Positions 25,370 to 36,169 of a stretch of DNA of 64,000 bases are shown here, piece by piece; positions within the stretch are counted from its first letter, which is position 1; the number at the start of each line of letters is the position of its first letter. Both the position numbers and the translations under genes were made by a program. Under the pieces are notes generated by a model, which did not search any database, was not told the origin of the DNA, and saw nothing but the letters and a program-made list of their open reading frames with translations. This DNA comes from Aselliscus stoliczkanus (Eukaryota; Chordata; Mammalia; Chiroptera; Hipposideridae). The stretch covers positions 101,012,852-101,076,851 of the forward strand of contig CM066728.1 in the NCBI GenBank assembly GCA_033961575.1. The letters are read 5' to 3'.

Positions 25370-26790
25370 AAGTTACAGAATTATGGTCTTCTGTACTTGT
25401 TCATTGTTTTGTTACATACACAAGTAAAAGGGGAAGTTTAGGGCAAGTTCAAGTTTCCAGCCTCTATAACTCAGCACCTGATAATGCTGGGAACGAATAC
25501 AGGAATTGCAGTAGGAAGTGCATAATATAGGGGAAGTGGATTGCTTTTGTATTTATATATGAGTTTGACATTTCTGAGGGATGCCTAGTTGGAAACGATG
25601 ATCCTAACTCATAATATTAATTGTCTTTTTTTATTCATGTCATTGTGTTGTGTCCTACCACCACTCCAGCTGAAACATGTTTAAAAATTGAATATGTTTT
25701 TAGGGGTTAAGTAGAATGCAATTATCTGGAGACGAGCTCTGACTGCTGGTATATAGCCACCGTGGCCTCTGAGTCTAGAAACTAAACTCTCATTATGGCC
25801 AGGAATTTAGATTGTATAGGAGAAGGTGGGCTGTAGTGGGATAACAGGAAACTTACACATTAAAGCAATCTCTGAATGATACACCATTCATTGGGAAGAG
25901 ACTGAACAGGACCGAGAAAATCACTCCCATAGCTGTAGCTGGTAAATCCAAAGCTGCCTTTGCACCTGGGGTGGCTGGAGGGCTGTCTCTGGGAATCTGA
26001 CCAAACAGCACAGTGTTCCAGGGTTTGGATATCACCTGGGAATGGTAGGCAAGATCCCCCAATATGAAATAGCATTCAAAATAGGGTTTGTTGAAGGCAA
26101 CCATAACATGGAAAGGAAGGAAAAGAAACTTACTCAAAAACACTTTGCAAATGACATTTTTCAAAAAAAAAAAAAAAGAAAATAAATACCCTTTAACAAT
26201 CAATAAATAGGATAAATAATTTCATTTAAAAAAGAAGTCTAAGACATGCTGATAAAGACTTAAGTTCATCGTGGCATAAGTAAAAAGATAATAGAATAAT
26301 GGCACCCATAAATATGAATAGCAGATTAAGCAACACAGATTTGAATCAAGAAGAAGGGGATATGGAAAAAAGTCAAATACTGAAACAAATCTTTTTTTTT
26401 TTTTTAAAGAAATTCAACATACAGGCTATATTATCTTTTTTAGTCCTTACTAAAATGCAGCTCTCTTATTTATCTGATGCCGATAATGAGACACTAAAGG
26501 TTAAGTGCAATATTCAACATCATATAATTAGAACATCACACTCATTCAGGCATTACAGAGTCTAAAAGACATATTTCCAAAACCTTCTTACCTTTCTGTG
26601 GCATGAAATGAAGTTTGATTTACAGGACTACAGCTTATATATACATTCTCCATGAATATTTTTGGAAAATACTTGTTAACAGAGCCTAGAAAATGCATAA
26701 CAATGAAAAGAGGTATTCCTCTCTACTTCCATAATACCTATGCAAAGCTTGATTGAGCATGCAAAGGGAAAGAAGAATCATCTATTTATT
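25370..26790. other. Mostly unique AT-rich stretch
   Basis: 25860-26090 is less AT-rich and contains a minus-strand open frame of 116 codons (25853-26203) whose upstream part is low-complexity Phe/Lys. The translation shows no known motif. The remainder is AT-rich with poly-A/T runs (26162-26176, 26392-26404). Confidence 0.4.
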
Positions 26791-26804
26791 CTACTTTCAA
26801 AATA

Positions 26805-27060
26805 TGTTGAGCCTTTCTTTATGTCAGCCACCAGGAGGCTAAAAGTCAGAGAGCAAGGTTGAACAAACAGACACAGTCTTTTTATGAGCCCACAGTCTCA
26901 GGAGGAGGAAAGATACTAGTAAAAATAATTTTACAATAGAGTTGCAAATTGTGGTAAGTTTTGTATAAAATATAAGAGGCAATACAAAAAAAAATCAGAG
27001 TTATCTTGAATGAGCTCTCAATTTTACAGTAGAAAATGCTCAATCTTGATGCATTTGGGG
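26805..27060 (+). mobile_element. L2-like fragment
   Basis: TGAGCCTTTCTTTATGTCAG, CAGACACAGTCTTTTTATG, GAGCCCACAGTCTCAGGAGG and TTGCAAATTGTGGTAAG follow the order seen in the 3' end of ancient L2 elements (cancer-of-size landmarks: '..ATGTGCCAG', 'CAGTCCCTGCCC', 'GAGCTCACAGTCTAGT'). It is diverged and short. Confidence 0.55.
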
Positions 27061-27064
27061 TAAA

Positions 27065-27980
27065 AAAAGAGTAAATATGAGTTCATAGACTGTCCATTAG
27101 GAAGTAGAATGCAAATGACATTGATTCATAGTGCCCCTGGAACTCTTATCAACACCATAGGAATTTTTGCACCTGGCCAACTGGGATAGCATGAAAAGCA
27201 GAAGGTATACACGAAGGGCAAGAGATGATTAGACCTGTCTCGTCAGGGTAAGTTCAGAGAAGTATTGCAAGCCACCAGTGATAGATCAAAAGAGATTATG
27301 AATAATAAACCAACTTTCTGAAATGGGAAAGGAATGATGGGGTGAAAATCAGGGCGTTATGAATAGACATATGGATGGCATGTCTCCCGAGTAAGTTTAG
27401 CACCATACATTTTTAAAAAGAGGTTTAAACCAGGAGTTATCATAGGGAAAAATATAGCATTGTGTTTGTTGTTTTAAATCAGGGCCCTGTAAAAACACAT
27501 TAGAAGGGCAGTGGCAATGCTCTGTACGAAAACAACAATAACAAAACCACACAGGTGTAAGCCAACCTAATGCGAAGGGAATACAGCAAAGCAATTTGAA
27601 TAGGAAAGTGAGAATATGAAATAGTTCCTGTTGATTTTTTTTGGAAGGAAAACACTTTTGAAAAGGAAAATTACTGGTTTTAGCGCAATGGTGTGATGGT
27701 GTCACAGACAGGAAAGAGAAAATGAAACGAGAAAGAAGGGAGCTATATAATTTCAGCACCATCATTATCTTTAGTTAGAAATTTGCAGAGGTGGGTTTTA
27801 AGCAAAAGTAAATGGGCTATTAAAGAATGGTGTAAATGATTGCATGTCTAAACAAATCTTTCCCACAGAAATTTCAGAGATGTCAAAAGAAAAAATATCT
27901 TAACCAGAAAATGATTTCATAAAAAAGTGTTTTTAACCAAATATATTCTTTCTTCTTTGCTCTTGTTCTTGTTTCGCCCT
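27065..27980. other. Stretch without recognised gene
   Basis: Mostly unique AT-rich sequence, possibly continuing L2 debris to about 27330. The 122-codon minus frame at 27397-27765 has no recognisable domain. Confidence 0.35.
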
Positions 27981-27989
27981 GTCTTTCTG

Positions 27990-28045
27990 AATGCTCTCTC
28001 TCTCTGTGTCTCTGTCTCTCTCTGTCTCTGTCCTCTGTCTCTCTC

Positions 28046-28090
<45 letters not shown>

Positions 28091-28177
28091 CTGTCACTCT
28101 CTGTCTCTCTCTCTGTCTCTGTCTCTCTCTGTCTCTGTCTCTCTCTGTCTCTCTCTCTCTGTCTCTGTCTCTGTCTG

Positions 28178-28218
<41 letters not shown>

Positions 28219-28230
28219 TACACACACACA
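27990..28230. repeat. Compound (CT)n polypyrimidine and (CA)n microsatellite
   Basis: About 205 bp of CTCT/CTGT repeats (27990-28195) run straight into about 35 bp of CA repeats. It produces Ser/Leu and Arg/Glu low-complexity open frames on both strands (90-122 codons), which are artefacts of the repeat. Confidence 0.97.
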
Positions 28231-28265
28231 TTCAAAATTCAAATGTACCTCTTTTTTTCATAAAA

Positions 28266-28532
28266 CAGTTGACTCTTGAACAATGCAGGGGGTGAGCAGG
28301 GGTGTTGGGGGCACCCACCTCCCAGCAGTTGAAGATCCACGTATAACTGAAATTGGCCCTATGCTTACACAGATTCCCAAAGGGCGGATTTGACTCTGGA
28401 CAAGCACAGTTTGAACTATGTGGGTGAATTAAATTGTAAGGGTCAATTCAACTGTTGTCAATTGAAAAAAATCTGCGTATCCTGGTAAATGGACCCACAC
28501 AGTTGAAACCGGTGTTATTCAAGGGTCATCTG
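28266..28532. mobile_element. Non-autonomous DNA transposon with terminal inverted repeats
   Basis: Left end CAGTTGACTCTTGAACAAT (28266-28284) and the reverse complement of the right end CAGATGACCCTTGAATAAC (28514-28532) match at 15 of 19 positions. The internal sequence includes TGAAGATCCACGTATAACTG and AAATCTGCGTATCC. I recall a common mammalian MER element with these ends, probably of the Tigger/pogo type, but do not assign it firmly. It is 267 bp long with no coding part. Confidence 0.75.
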
Positions 28533-28597
28533 TGATGTAACAAAGTCCTCATAACTTTTTGTCAGCACCATCTTTCTTTCTGTAAGGAGCATTTCTT

Positions 28598-28715
28598 AAA
28601 AATGTAGTCCAGGGCCGGCTGAGTGGCACGGTGGTTAAGCCAGCGACCCCAGGTTGGGTCCCACATATGAGGGTCAGTGACACTGCCCTCAAAAAAAAAA
28701 AAAAAATGCAATCCG
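28598..28715 (+). mobile_element. Short SINE with internal deletion
   Basis: Body 28612-28701: GGGCCGGCTGAGTGGCACGG, then GGTTAAGCCAGCGACC, then GGTTGGGTCCC, ending GACACTGCCCTC plus A16. Compared with the other copies, the anticodon-arm-like segment is missing. Flanking repeats AAAAATGYARTCC (28598 onward and 28702 onward) suggest a target-site duplication with two or three mismatches. Confidence 0.88.
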
Positions 28716-28845
28716 TATTTTTTAAGTCATCAGTATGATAAGATCTACCTTTTAAAATAATATAAATACAGCATGGGTAAATGCATATATTTATTAAATG
28801 AGAATATTTGACTAACTTAATGTTATCTTAAAACCATTATGGTAC

Positions 28846-28984
28846 ACAGAATAATCCCTCACCACCACCACCACCACCACCCAAACATTGCCCATGTCTT
28901 AATCTCCAGAATTTGTGAATATGTCAGATTTCAGGACAAAGAGGAAGTAAGGTGGGTAATCAGCTGACTTTAAAATAAGGAGAT
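28846..28984 (+). mobile_element. MaLR-like LTR, 5' half
   Basis: ACAGAATAATCCCTCACC (with a (CAC)n expansion at 28860-28880), CCCATGTCTTAATCTCCAGA, ATTTGTGAATATGTCAGATT and CTTTAAAATAAGGAGAT match the first part of an MLT1-like LTR. The match stops at GGAGAT (28979-28984) and resumes at 30675. Confidence 0.6.
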
Positions 28985-29744
28985 CAGGTGGTCTCAAATT
29001 TGAGGCATTATGGCAGAAAGAGGAATGGATAGGGGTGTCAGAGTCCCTCACACAGCCACTGTCCACCATCCATCACAGATGGGGCAGCTGATCTGGGAAC
29101 TGGCCTGGTGAGTGAAGGAAACAGCTGAATGGGGGCTTTAAGATGCAGAGACCCAGCCACCAACAGAGTGGGGCGCCCTTCTGTAGGGGTAGGGAGGTGG
29201 GAGGTGACAGTGTTATAGCCTGCAGGTGTTACCCAGAGACGGAACTGGTGCCTTTGTCACAGGATGCTAGGAAACCAGGATAGAGAAGGTTGCTGACCTT
29301 TAGTTTTGTCTGTGCAAGACCAGCAATCCCAACGCTGCCTAGGAAAAAACCTCCCGCCCCAGAAGAGAGGCAGCTCATGAACTCCTTGTTTGGGGACAGC
29401 AGGCTCAGATATCTCTCAGGGCTGGTGAGGAGCTAGGAACTGCTTATCCAGGACTGGCCAGTTTAGGGAGGTAAGCAGCAGGAGTCTAGGGAGTGAAAAG
29501 AAGCAGCTCAGAGCACAGGGGCTGGTTGGGGAAGGAGACTGGCTCAGGGAGCCCTGGGGAGCAGGGACAGAGAAAGCCTGGGCCTCGCCAGAACACAGAA
29601 TCAGGCCAGGAAAGAGAGGCGGGGCCAGGAGCATGGTCCCCCTCACCCCCTGTTCTGGGTTGGAGAAAGGTGCCTCACCCTGTCTGGGCCTTGACTTTCT
29701 CTGCTGGTCGTACAGCTCCATCAGATCCCATTGCCATTTGAGTG

Positions 29745-29885
29745 TAATTCCTAGATCCAAAAGACCTGGATTCAAATCCTGAATCTACCATTTAGTAGCT
29801 ATAACACCTCTAGTAAATTGGTGAATCTCTTTGTGATTCTAAATGGGGGTGATGATACCTACCTTACAATTTTGAAAAGTCAACT
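29745..29885 (+). mobile_element. MIR element
   Basis: ACCTGGATTCAAATCCTGAA, TCTACCATTTAGTAGCT, GAATCTCTTTGTGATTCTAA, ATGGGGGTGATGATACCTAC and CTTACAATTTTGAAAAG follow the MIR consensus order (tRNA-like head end, core, then ATAATAGTACCTACC-type 3' part). Confidence 0.85.
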
Positions 29886-29896
29886 GGTTAATTATT

Positions 29897-29974
29897 GGGT
29901 CGTCGGAAAAGTCCTGATGCATTTTTGCAACAAAAAACATAGAAAAAGTATTTTCATGACTTTTCTGACAACCC
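29897..29974. mobile_element. 78-bp mariner-type MITE
   Basis: The ends GGGTCGTCGGAAAAGTC (29897-29913) and GACTTTTCTGACAACCC (29958-29974) are inverted repeats with two mismatches in 17. TA dinucleotides lie close to both ends (29893-29894 and 29975-29976). Size and layout resemble MADE1-like mariner miniatures, though the sequence is a different family. Confidence 0.85.
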
Positions 29975-30086
29975 TATAATACAAAAGGGATAGGATGGTA
30001 TGGGCAGAGTTGATATTAGCTGTAATTACACAGTTTTGACACTGTCCCTCCCCTTCCACAGAGGAGCCCACTCACTTGAGGTGTAG

Positions 30087-30362
<276 letters not shown>

Positions 30363-30674
30363 TGATGACTGTCAGACAAGCACAAGACCCCACACGTAGG
30401 TTTGCAGATGAACTGTGTCCCCTGGCAGAAGAGGGTGGTTCATTTAGAAAAGCTAAAGTGAGTGTTCAGCATGTTGTAGAAATAATATTTTGGCCAATCT
30501 TTAGGATTCCATTACGTTGCTGTAAGTAATAAGGATTAGTGGGAAAGCTGTAAAATCACACACTGGTGCTCACTTTTGAAAGAATGCCCTGTCAAATGGT
30601 TTAGTGCTTTATGCTGTTAGGTCAGTTGGCAGTAAGGACACTCAAATTTTGATCTAAAAACTAAAGTAAAGTGG

Positions 30675-31055
30675 GGAGATTATCATGGATTCTCCTGGTG
30701 GGCCTAATGTAAGTACAATGGTCCTTAATAATGGAGAGGAAGGCAGAAGTGGAGAAATTAGAGTCAGATAAGATGTGAGGACAGAAGCAGAGGTCAGAGA
30801 GATGCCATGTGAAAAGGCTCTCCCCTCCCATGTTGACTTTGAAGGTGAAGGAGGAGGGCTGCTAGGCCTCGGATGGAGGCCATCTCTAAAAGCTGAAAAA
30901 AGCAAGGAAAGCGCTCTTATCTTAGGACCTCCACAAAGAAATGAAACCATGCCGACACCTGGATTTTAGCCCAGTGAGATTTCTAACCTACAGAACTGTA
31001 AGATTCAACTAAAGAGGTGGTAATTTATTACAGCAGCGATGGGGACTAATGTAGC
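30675..31055 (+). mobile_element. MaLR-like LTR, 3' half
   Basis: Resumes with GGAGATTATCATGGATTCTC, then TGGTGGGCCTAATGTAAGTA, ATGGTCCTTAATAATGGAGA, GGACAGAAGCAGAGGTCAGA, GACACCTGGATTTTAGCCCA, CTACAGAACTGTAAGAT, and ends GGTAATTTATTACAGCAGCG ATGGGGACTAAT. This is the rest of the MLT1-like LTR begun at 28846. Confidence 0.65.
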
Positions 31056-31069
31056 TGCCCAAGCTTCAA

Positions 31070-32330
31070 TCTTATAACTGTATTAATTACAATTAGTTAC
31101 TCAGATATGTTAGCAGACTCTTAACATGACATCCTCCTTAATGTTGCATTTATTACATCCACAATGAAGAATAAGCAAAAGGTAAACCAAAACATATTTA
31201 AAGGGACATATTTTAGATACTTGTTCACAATGGCATTTTTACTGAAAATCTATGAGGGCTATGATGTTTGTGTCCAATATACCAACTTTAATGATGGGTT
31301 GGGTAATTTGCCTGTATTCCTTTGAAATTATTACAATTGAGATAAAACTCCAAGTATGTTACTTATGCAGTGCTTAGACTGGAAACTCAGGAATTCTAAA
31401 AGGACATGTTAAAAAAAAAAACAATAGCATACAAATAAACCCAACTTAAATATGACACTATGCTTGTGTCCCAGTAGTCTTATGGCACACTTAGTCTCAG
31501 TCATTATGATGGTTTTCTTTCTATCCCCATTTCATGGAAAGATGGTAGACGTCTGACATAATTTAACTAATGAACAGCAATTTTATAGCTGATATGACCA
31601 TTGTTCACAGCCCCAGGGTCCAACTCTAAGTCTAAGATGCATTCATGCAGCCTGTGGTCACATCACCCTTTCCTCTCTGACCCTCAAGAGAGCTTATTAT
31701 ATCTTTCCCATTGATTTATTTCACCAAATATTTCGTTTGACTTAATAGTCCAGTAAATCCTATCATGTATATTTTTTGTGATGGAAAGAAAGCACTAGTT
31801 AAATTCAACTAAATTCCTTTCCTTCAGCAATTTTAGAGTGGTCTTTCATTGAAAATTAAAAGTTACCATCAAGCATCTTCATCTATGTGCTTTGGTTTCT
31901 TTCTGAGAATTGGTGGTGAGGGGAAGTTGGCTGGGGAGTTGGTGAACAGAACTCAAATTCATGTCTAAACAAATACTGCACCACAAGTGAAATGTATGAT
32001 ATCACATTAAGGAAATTCAATATTTTCAGTAATTCAAGTGTACCTTGGTGAATAGCTGATATTTGCCAAGAATAATAAAATTCCCTCAGCCTTTGAGAGA
32101 TCAGACAGTTAAAAACAAATAAAGACATGATAGGAATGATTTATGCTATAGTGTTTACTTGATGCATGAAAATCCTTATAATTTAAAAAAATACATAATT
32201 TTTTTCTGTTACAATAACATCATTACAAACTTTGATCAGATAAGGCTACAAATAATCAGTTTTATTACATGTGATGACATATGAATGGGCCATAGATTTC
32301 AGAGATAAATTCATACCTCATTCAATGCTG
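31070..32330. other. AT-rich stretch, no recognised feature
   Basis: Unique AT-rich sequence, with no gene or repeat I can support. Confidence 0.4.
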
Positions 32331-32339
32331 TATTCTTGC

Positions 32340-32500
32340 AGGAAGCCTCTACAATGACCCCCAGTGGCCTCTGTCCTGGATTCATGTCCTTGTGTAGAAT
32401 TCACCTCTTGAACATGGACTGGACTTATTTGACTAATTTTTAAGGATTAGAACAAAAATGATGGCATATCATTTCTAAAATCAGGTTAAAACATAAAAGT
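32340..32500 (+). mobile_element. MaLR-like LTR fragment
   Basis: ATGACCCCCAGTGGCCTCTG, ATGTCCTTGTGTAGAATTC, CATGGACTGGACTTATTTG and GATGGCATATCATTTCT resemble an internal piece of an MLT1-like LTR (CTGGACTTAGTGACT...GTGATGG..TGTCACTTC). Similar wording occurs at 45340-45410. Confidence 0.45.
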
Positions 32501-32883
32501 CTATGTTTTTCATCTTGGAAACTCTCATATATATGGAAGGAAAGGAGAGAGCATGGGCAAGAGGGAGTACTGAAAGACATAAATGATGGATCATTTCCCA
32601 GATTTTAATACAAAGATGAATCTTGAACAGAATGGAAAATATATTTTTATCTAGACACATTTTAATGAAATTGTAATTGTTGGGAAGAAAACAGAATGTT
32701 GACTTTTGAAAAGAAAAAAAAAATAGAAGCAGGAAAGTGGATCAACCTAAAAAAAACATCATGGAAAGAGAAAAACTAAACTTTTTGCATATGCAAAATT
32801 AAAAGATAAAAATAATTGTAAGTCTATTAACCAACACTAAAAATACAATATTATCTATATTAAATATTTTATACATTAGATGT

Positions 32884-32885
<2 letters not shown>

Positions 32886-32921
<36 letters not shown>
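32886..32921. repeat. (TG)n microsatellite
   Basis: About eighteen perfect TG units. Confidence 0.95.
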
Positions 32922-32923
<2 letters not shown>

Positions 32924-32929
32924 CTTTTG

Positions 32930-33720
32930 CCTAATGCAGACAGAGAATCTCAGATTGGCTTAATTATTATAAGAATACCATGTGAAAATGTTATTCTGCT
33001 GAATAATTCTCTTGAAGTTTAACATTATATTTTACTACCTTACCAATGATAGTAATTCAAAATGTTGTATACACTAGCAAATCCTGATTTTAAAAAAATG
33101 AGAGAGAGAGCACTAAAAATTTAGAATACATTTTTAAGCTAAAATTGAAACTGGAATATATATACAAAATTCTACATAGAATAATAATTTTACAGAACTT
33201 TTTAAAAGAATTGTAACATATATTGAAATATTTTTATTTGTATTAAGAGAACATGTTTATGTTAAAAGATAAAATTAATGCTGAAGCATATTGAATAAAA
33301 TACAAAATCCACAACTATAAACAGCACACAGGAGAATTAGTCAACAGACTAACAATGAGCCACTTCCTTAACCTGAGAAAACATAATTGTCCGAAACTTG
33401 CAACAAATACTCCTCACTATAATGAAATACTAGCAGCATTACCTTTGGAATTGAGCACACATGAATTTGCTTGCTATCATTATTCTTAGTTTTCTCTTTT
33501 TAAGTTGACCCAATGTAAGGAGCATTATATAAAAGTAAGAACTATGAGCAGTTTTGTATAAGAAACATTTGTTTTCATATATATATCAGAAAATACAGTT
33601 AGAAGACATATTGTGCAGAAATATTCCTGTAAAAGCAGCAACTGAAAAAAATTTAAGTATCTAGATATAATCCAAATAAGAAGTGTTAGGTATTCTTATG
33701 AAGGTAGTTATATTTACTCA
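32930..33720. other. AT-rich stretch, no recognised feature
   Basis: Unique AT-rich sequence. Confidence 0.4.
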
Positions 33721-33722
33721 AT

Positions 33723-33872
33723 ATAAGAATAATCGGGCCGGCCTAGTGGCGCGGTGGTTAAGCGCTGGCTTGGGAAGCCAGCGGCCCGGTTCGGTCCCAC
33801 ATATGAGGGCCAATGACACTGCCCTCAAAAAAAAATAAAATTAAATAAATAAATAAATAAATAAGAATAATC
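33723..33872 (+). mobile_element. Short tRNA-derived SINE with 12-bp target-site duplication
   Basis: The body starts at 33735 (GGGCCGGCCTAGTGGCGCGG), contains GGCTTGGGAAGCCAGC and a shortened B-box region GGTTCGGTCCC, ends CACTGCCCTC, then has an A-tail grading into (AAAT)n. Perfect direct repeats ATAAGAATAATC lie at 33723-33734 and 33861-33872. Confidence 0.93.
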
Positions 33873-33878
33873 AAGTGG

Positions 33879-33909
33879 TGTGTGTGTGTGTGTGTGCGCG
33901 CGCGCGCGC
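33879..33909. repeat. (TG)n-(CG)n alternating purine-pyrimidine tract
   Basis: Nine TG units run into seven GC units (33896-33909) with no break, giving 31 bp of strictly alternating purine and pyrimidine. Confidence 0.95.
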
Positions 33910-34961
33910 TCATAGCAAGAGAAAGAACACTAACAAATGAGGTTGAGATAGAAAATTTTAAAAAATGTCCAAGAAAGAAACAGATTGTGGGAGAAAGATA
34001 TGTAAAAAGAGGAAACGTAAAAGAGAGAATGTGAAAGAAAGAAAGAGGAAGGAGAGAAAAGGAAATAGGCAGCATTAAAGAGAAAATTGCAAGAAAGTTC
34101 ATCATTGGACATATCGTGACAAAAGGAGGTATTTTCAATTGATGGGCAAAGAGTTTTACATTTTATTCAAAATAAGATTCTGAATTTTGCAAATTTTGTA
34201 GTAAGCGTACATCAATTTTACAATTCGACAATAAATAAGTTTTAAAATAGAAAACAAAATATGTTGCCAATTTTGTCAAATGCATGGAAGAGTAGTTGTG
34301 TAAAGTAAAAAAATGGCACAAACTGAAAGATCTGAGGAACAGGATTTACATTAGCACGTAGATGACAGGGAATTCCATAGAAGACTGTAGGAATTTATAA
34401 GATGCAGTGTTTACTTAGATAAATATTGTCTTATCAGATTGCAAGGTTTTACCCTTATTACATAATAATGTACATGAGGAGGCAGAAGTGGAAATGAGTT
34501 TGCCCGGGTGGGCGTTTTCACCCAAAACTGAATACATTATCAGGCATAAACACATACACACAGCTTCTCATTTGGAGCATCAGTTCAAGTTAATTTGGTT
34601 TATGACTCTGCTTTAGAGAAATGGCAGTCTTCAAATAGAGATTAGGTGCACTATAATAAGTGCTTTACTGTAATTCAGTACTTTCTAGGAGAATTTGATT
34701 TCCCATTTGGTTCATCTGCAGGTCTGTTTATCAAATCTTAATGCAAGATTTTTGTAAACAAGTTATTACCACCCCCACTGAATGAATGTTCAAGGAGACA
34801 GTCATAGAAATACTTATAAGTACATAAATGCTGTGAAGGAGAAGGCATCCTCTCTTCTCTGTAGCTTCTCCTTATAAAATGATTTCACATTGATATCCAT
34901 ATTAATAGACCTATGTGGACATTTCGGGGTCAATTCTAAACTTCAAAAATGTATAAATGTG

Positions 34962-35081
34962 AAGTTACCATTGGATAGAACTATTCAATACTTTTGAATA
35001 GTTCTATCCAATGGTAACTTTACCATTCAATACTTTTGTATACATATTCAATACAATTGAATATGAATACTTCATATTCAA
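34962..35081. repeat. Cluster of nested perfect hairpins
   Basis: (a) 27-bp arms 34962-34988 and 34994-35020 are exact reverse complements around a 5-base loop (TACTT). (b) 8-bp arms TATTCAAT (35045-35052) and ATTGAATA (35056-35063). (c) 10-bp arms TTGAATATGA (35057-35066) and TCATATTCAA (35072-35081). The motif ATTCAATAC recurs four times through the cluster. No transposon ends are evident. Confidence 0.95.
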
Positions 35082-35089
35082 TACTGAAT

Positions 35090-35985
35090 TTGAAGTAAGA
35101 GAACTATTATCAACTATATTGTATTTCAAAACATTCAAAACATGTATGTCCAAGGATAACATCTAAATGAGTCCTGAGTAGGGGAGGGGCACTTGGGCTT
35201 GTCTCCATCACTCCTCTCCTTTCATATCCATTTGTCGCGTTTATATAGCCTGTGCTGCACATTTTTTAAAGAAGTTGTGTTAATCCTAATGAGTAGACGT
35301 TAATTGTCTGCCTTCATAAAAAATGAATACTTTATGAAATAGTCATAACAGCTTTTGACAAAGCGAGAAAATAAAGTTAGACAGTGCTGACAACTGAATG
35401 AGCTGTAAAAATAAAGAGAAAAAAATGAAAGACCATGGAGAAAAGAAAAGAAAAAAATGGGGAGACAATGACCAGTGGGAATCATTTTAGAAATGCTACA
35501 TGTACTTGAAATACCCATAGGTAATGAATGGCATGTAGAAATGTGGAGACAAGTGATCTCTATGACTCAGTAAAGAAATTTGCTTGGAGTTGATAATTTA
35601 AAGTCTGCACAGATTTGCTATTATTTTCCATTTTATTGATTGGGTCCAAAATAAGTGAATGAAACATATTGTGGATTCATATAAGGATGAATAAAATATT
35701 TTATACTTGGCAAGTTAAAGAAAATCCTAATGAAAAAGGTACTGAAAACGGGCCCATTCTAAATTATAAAGAGGTTGTTGTCATTAAAAATGCAATAAAA
35801 AAGGAACAGAAAATTGATGTCAAAATTCTCTGTTATGACATTTTCCCATAATTTAGAAGAACATCCTCATTTCATTTATGGAAGCAAGGCAAGCATTTGT
35901 TTAATCTGTGCTTTAGCCTGCACTCCTGGGCTCTGAGTTCTTTGGAATGCTGTTCTTTTGCAACAACTAATTGGCACCTCATTTA
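35090..35985. other. AT-rich stretch, no recognised feature
   Basis: Unique AT-rich sequence. Open frames of 60-72 codons only. Confidence 0.4.
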
Positions 35986-35989
35986 TTCT

Positions 35990-36160
35990 ATTTATTTAAT
36001 TTTAAATTTAATTTACTGGGATGACATTGGTTAATAAAATTATATAGGTTTCAAGTGTACAATTCTATAATATATCATTTATATATTGCGTTGTTTGTGT
36101 ACTACCCAGAGTCAAATCTCCTTCCATCACCATATATTTGATCTCCTTTACCTTTTTTTT
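35990..36160 (-). mobile_element. Antisense L1 3'UTR fragment
   Basis: TTTACTGGGATGACATTGG, TTAATAAAATTATATAGG, TTTCAAGTGTACAATTCTAT, TATATTGCGTTGTTTGTGTA and CCTTCCATCACCATATATTT match the antisense 3'UTR of an L1 type I associate with bats. It is strongly 5'-truncated; target-site duplication not clear. Confidence 0.7.
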
Positions 36161-36169
36161 AAATTTCAG

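Noticed and set aside
27883..28295. Four overlapping open frames of 90-122 codons on both strands
   Set aside because: They are translations of the CT/CA microsatellite (Arg-Glu and Ser-Leu repeats), not genes.
29416..29775. 119-codon minus-strand frame in the GC-rich segment
   Set aside because: The Pro/Ser/Leu-rich translation has no domain, it overlaps a MIR, and GC-rich DNA lacks stop codons by composition. No splice or promoter context supports it.
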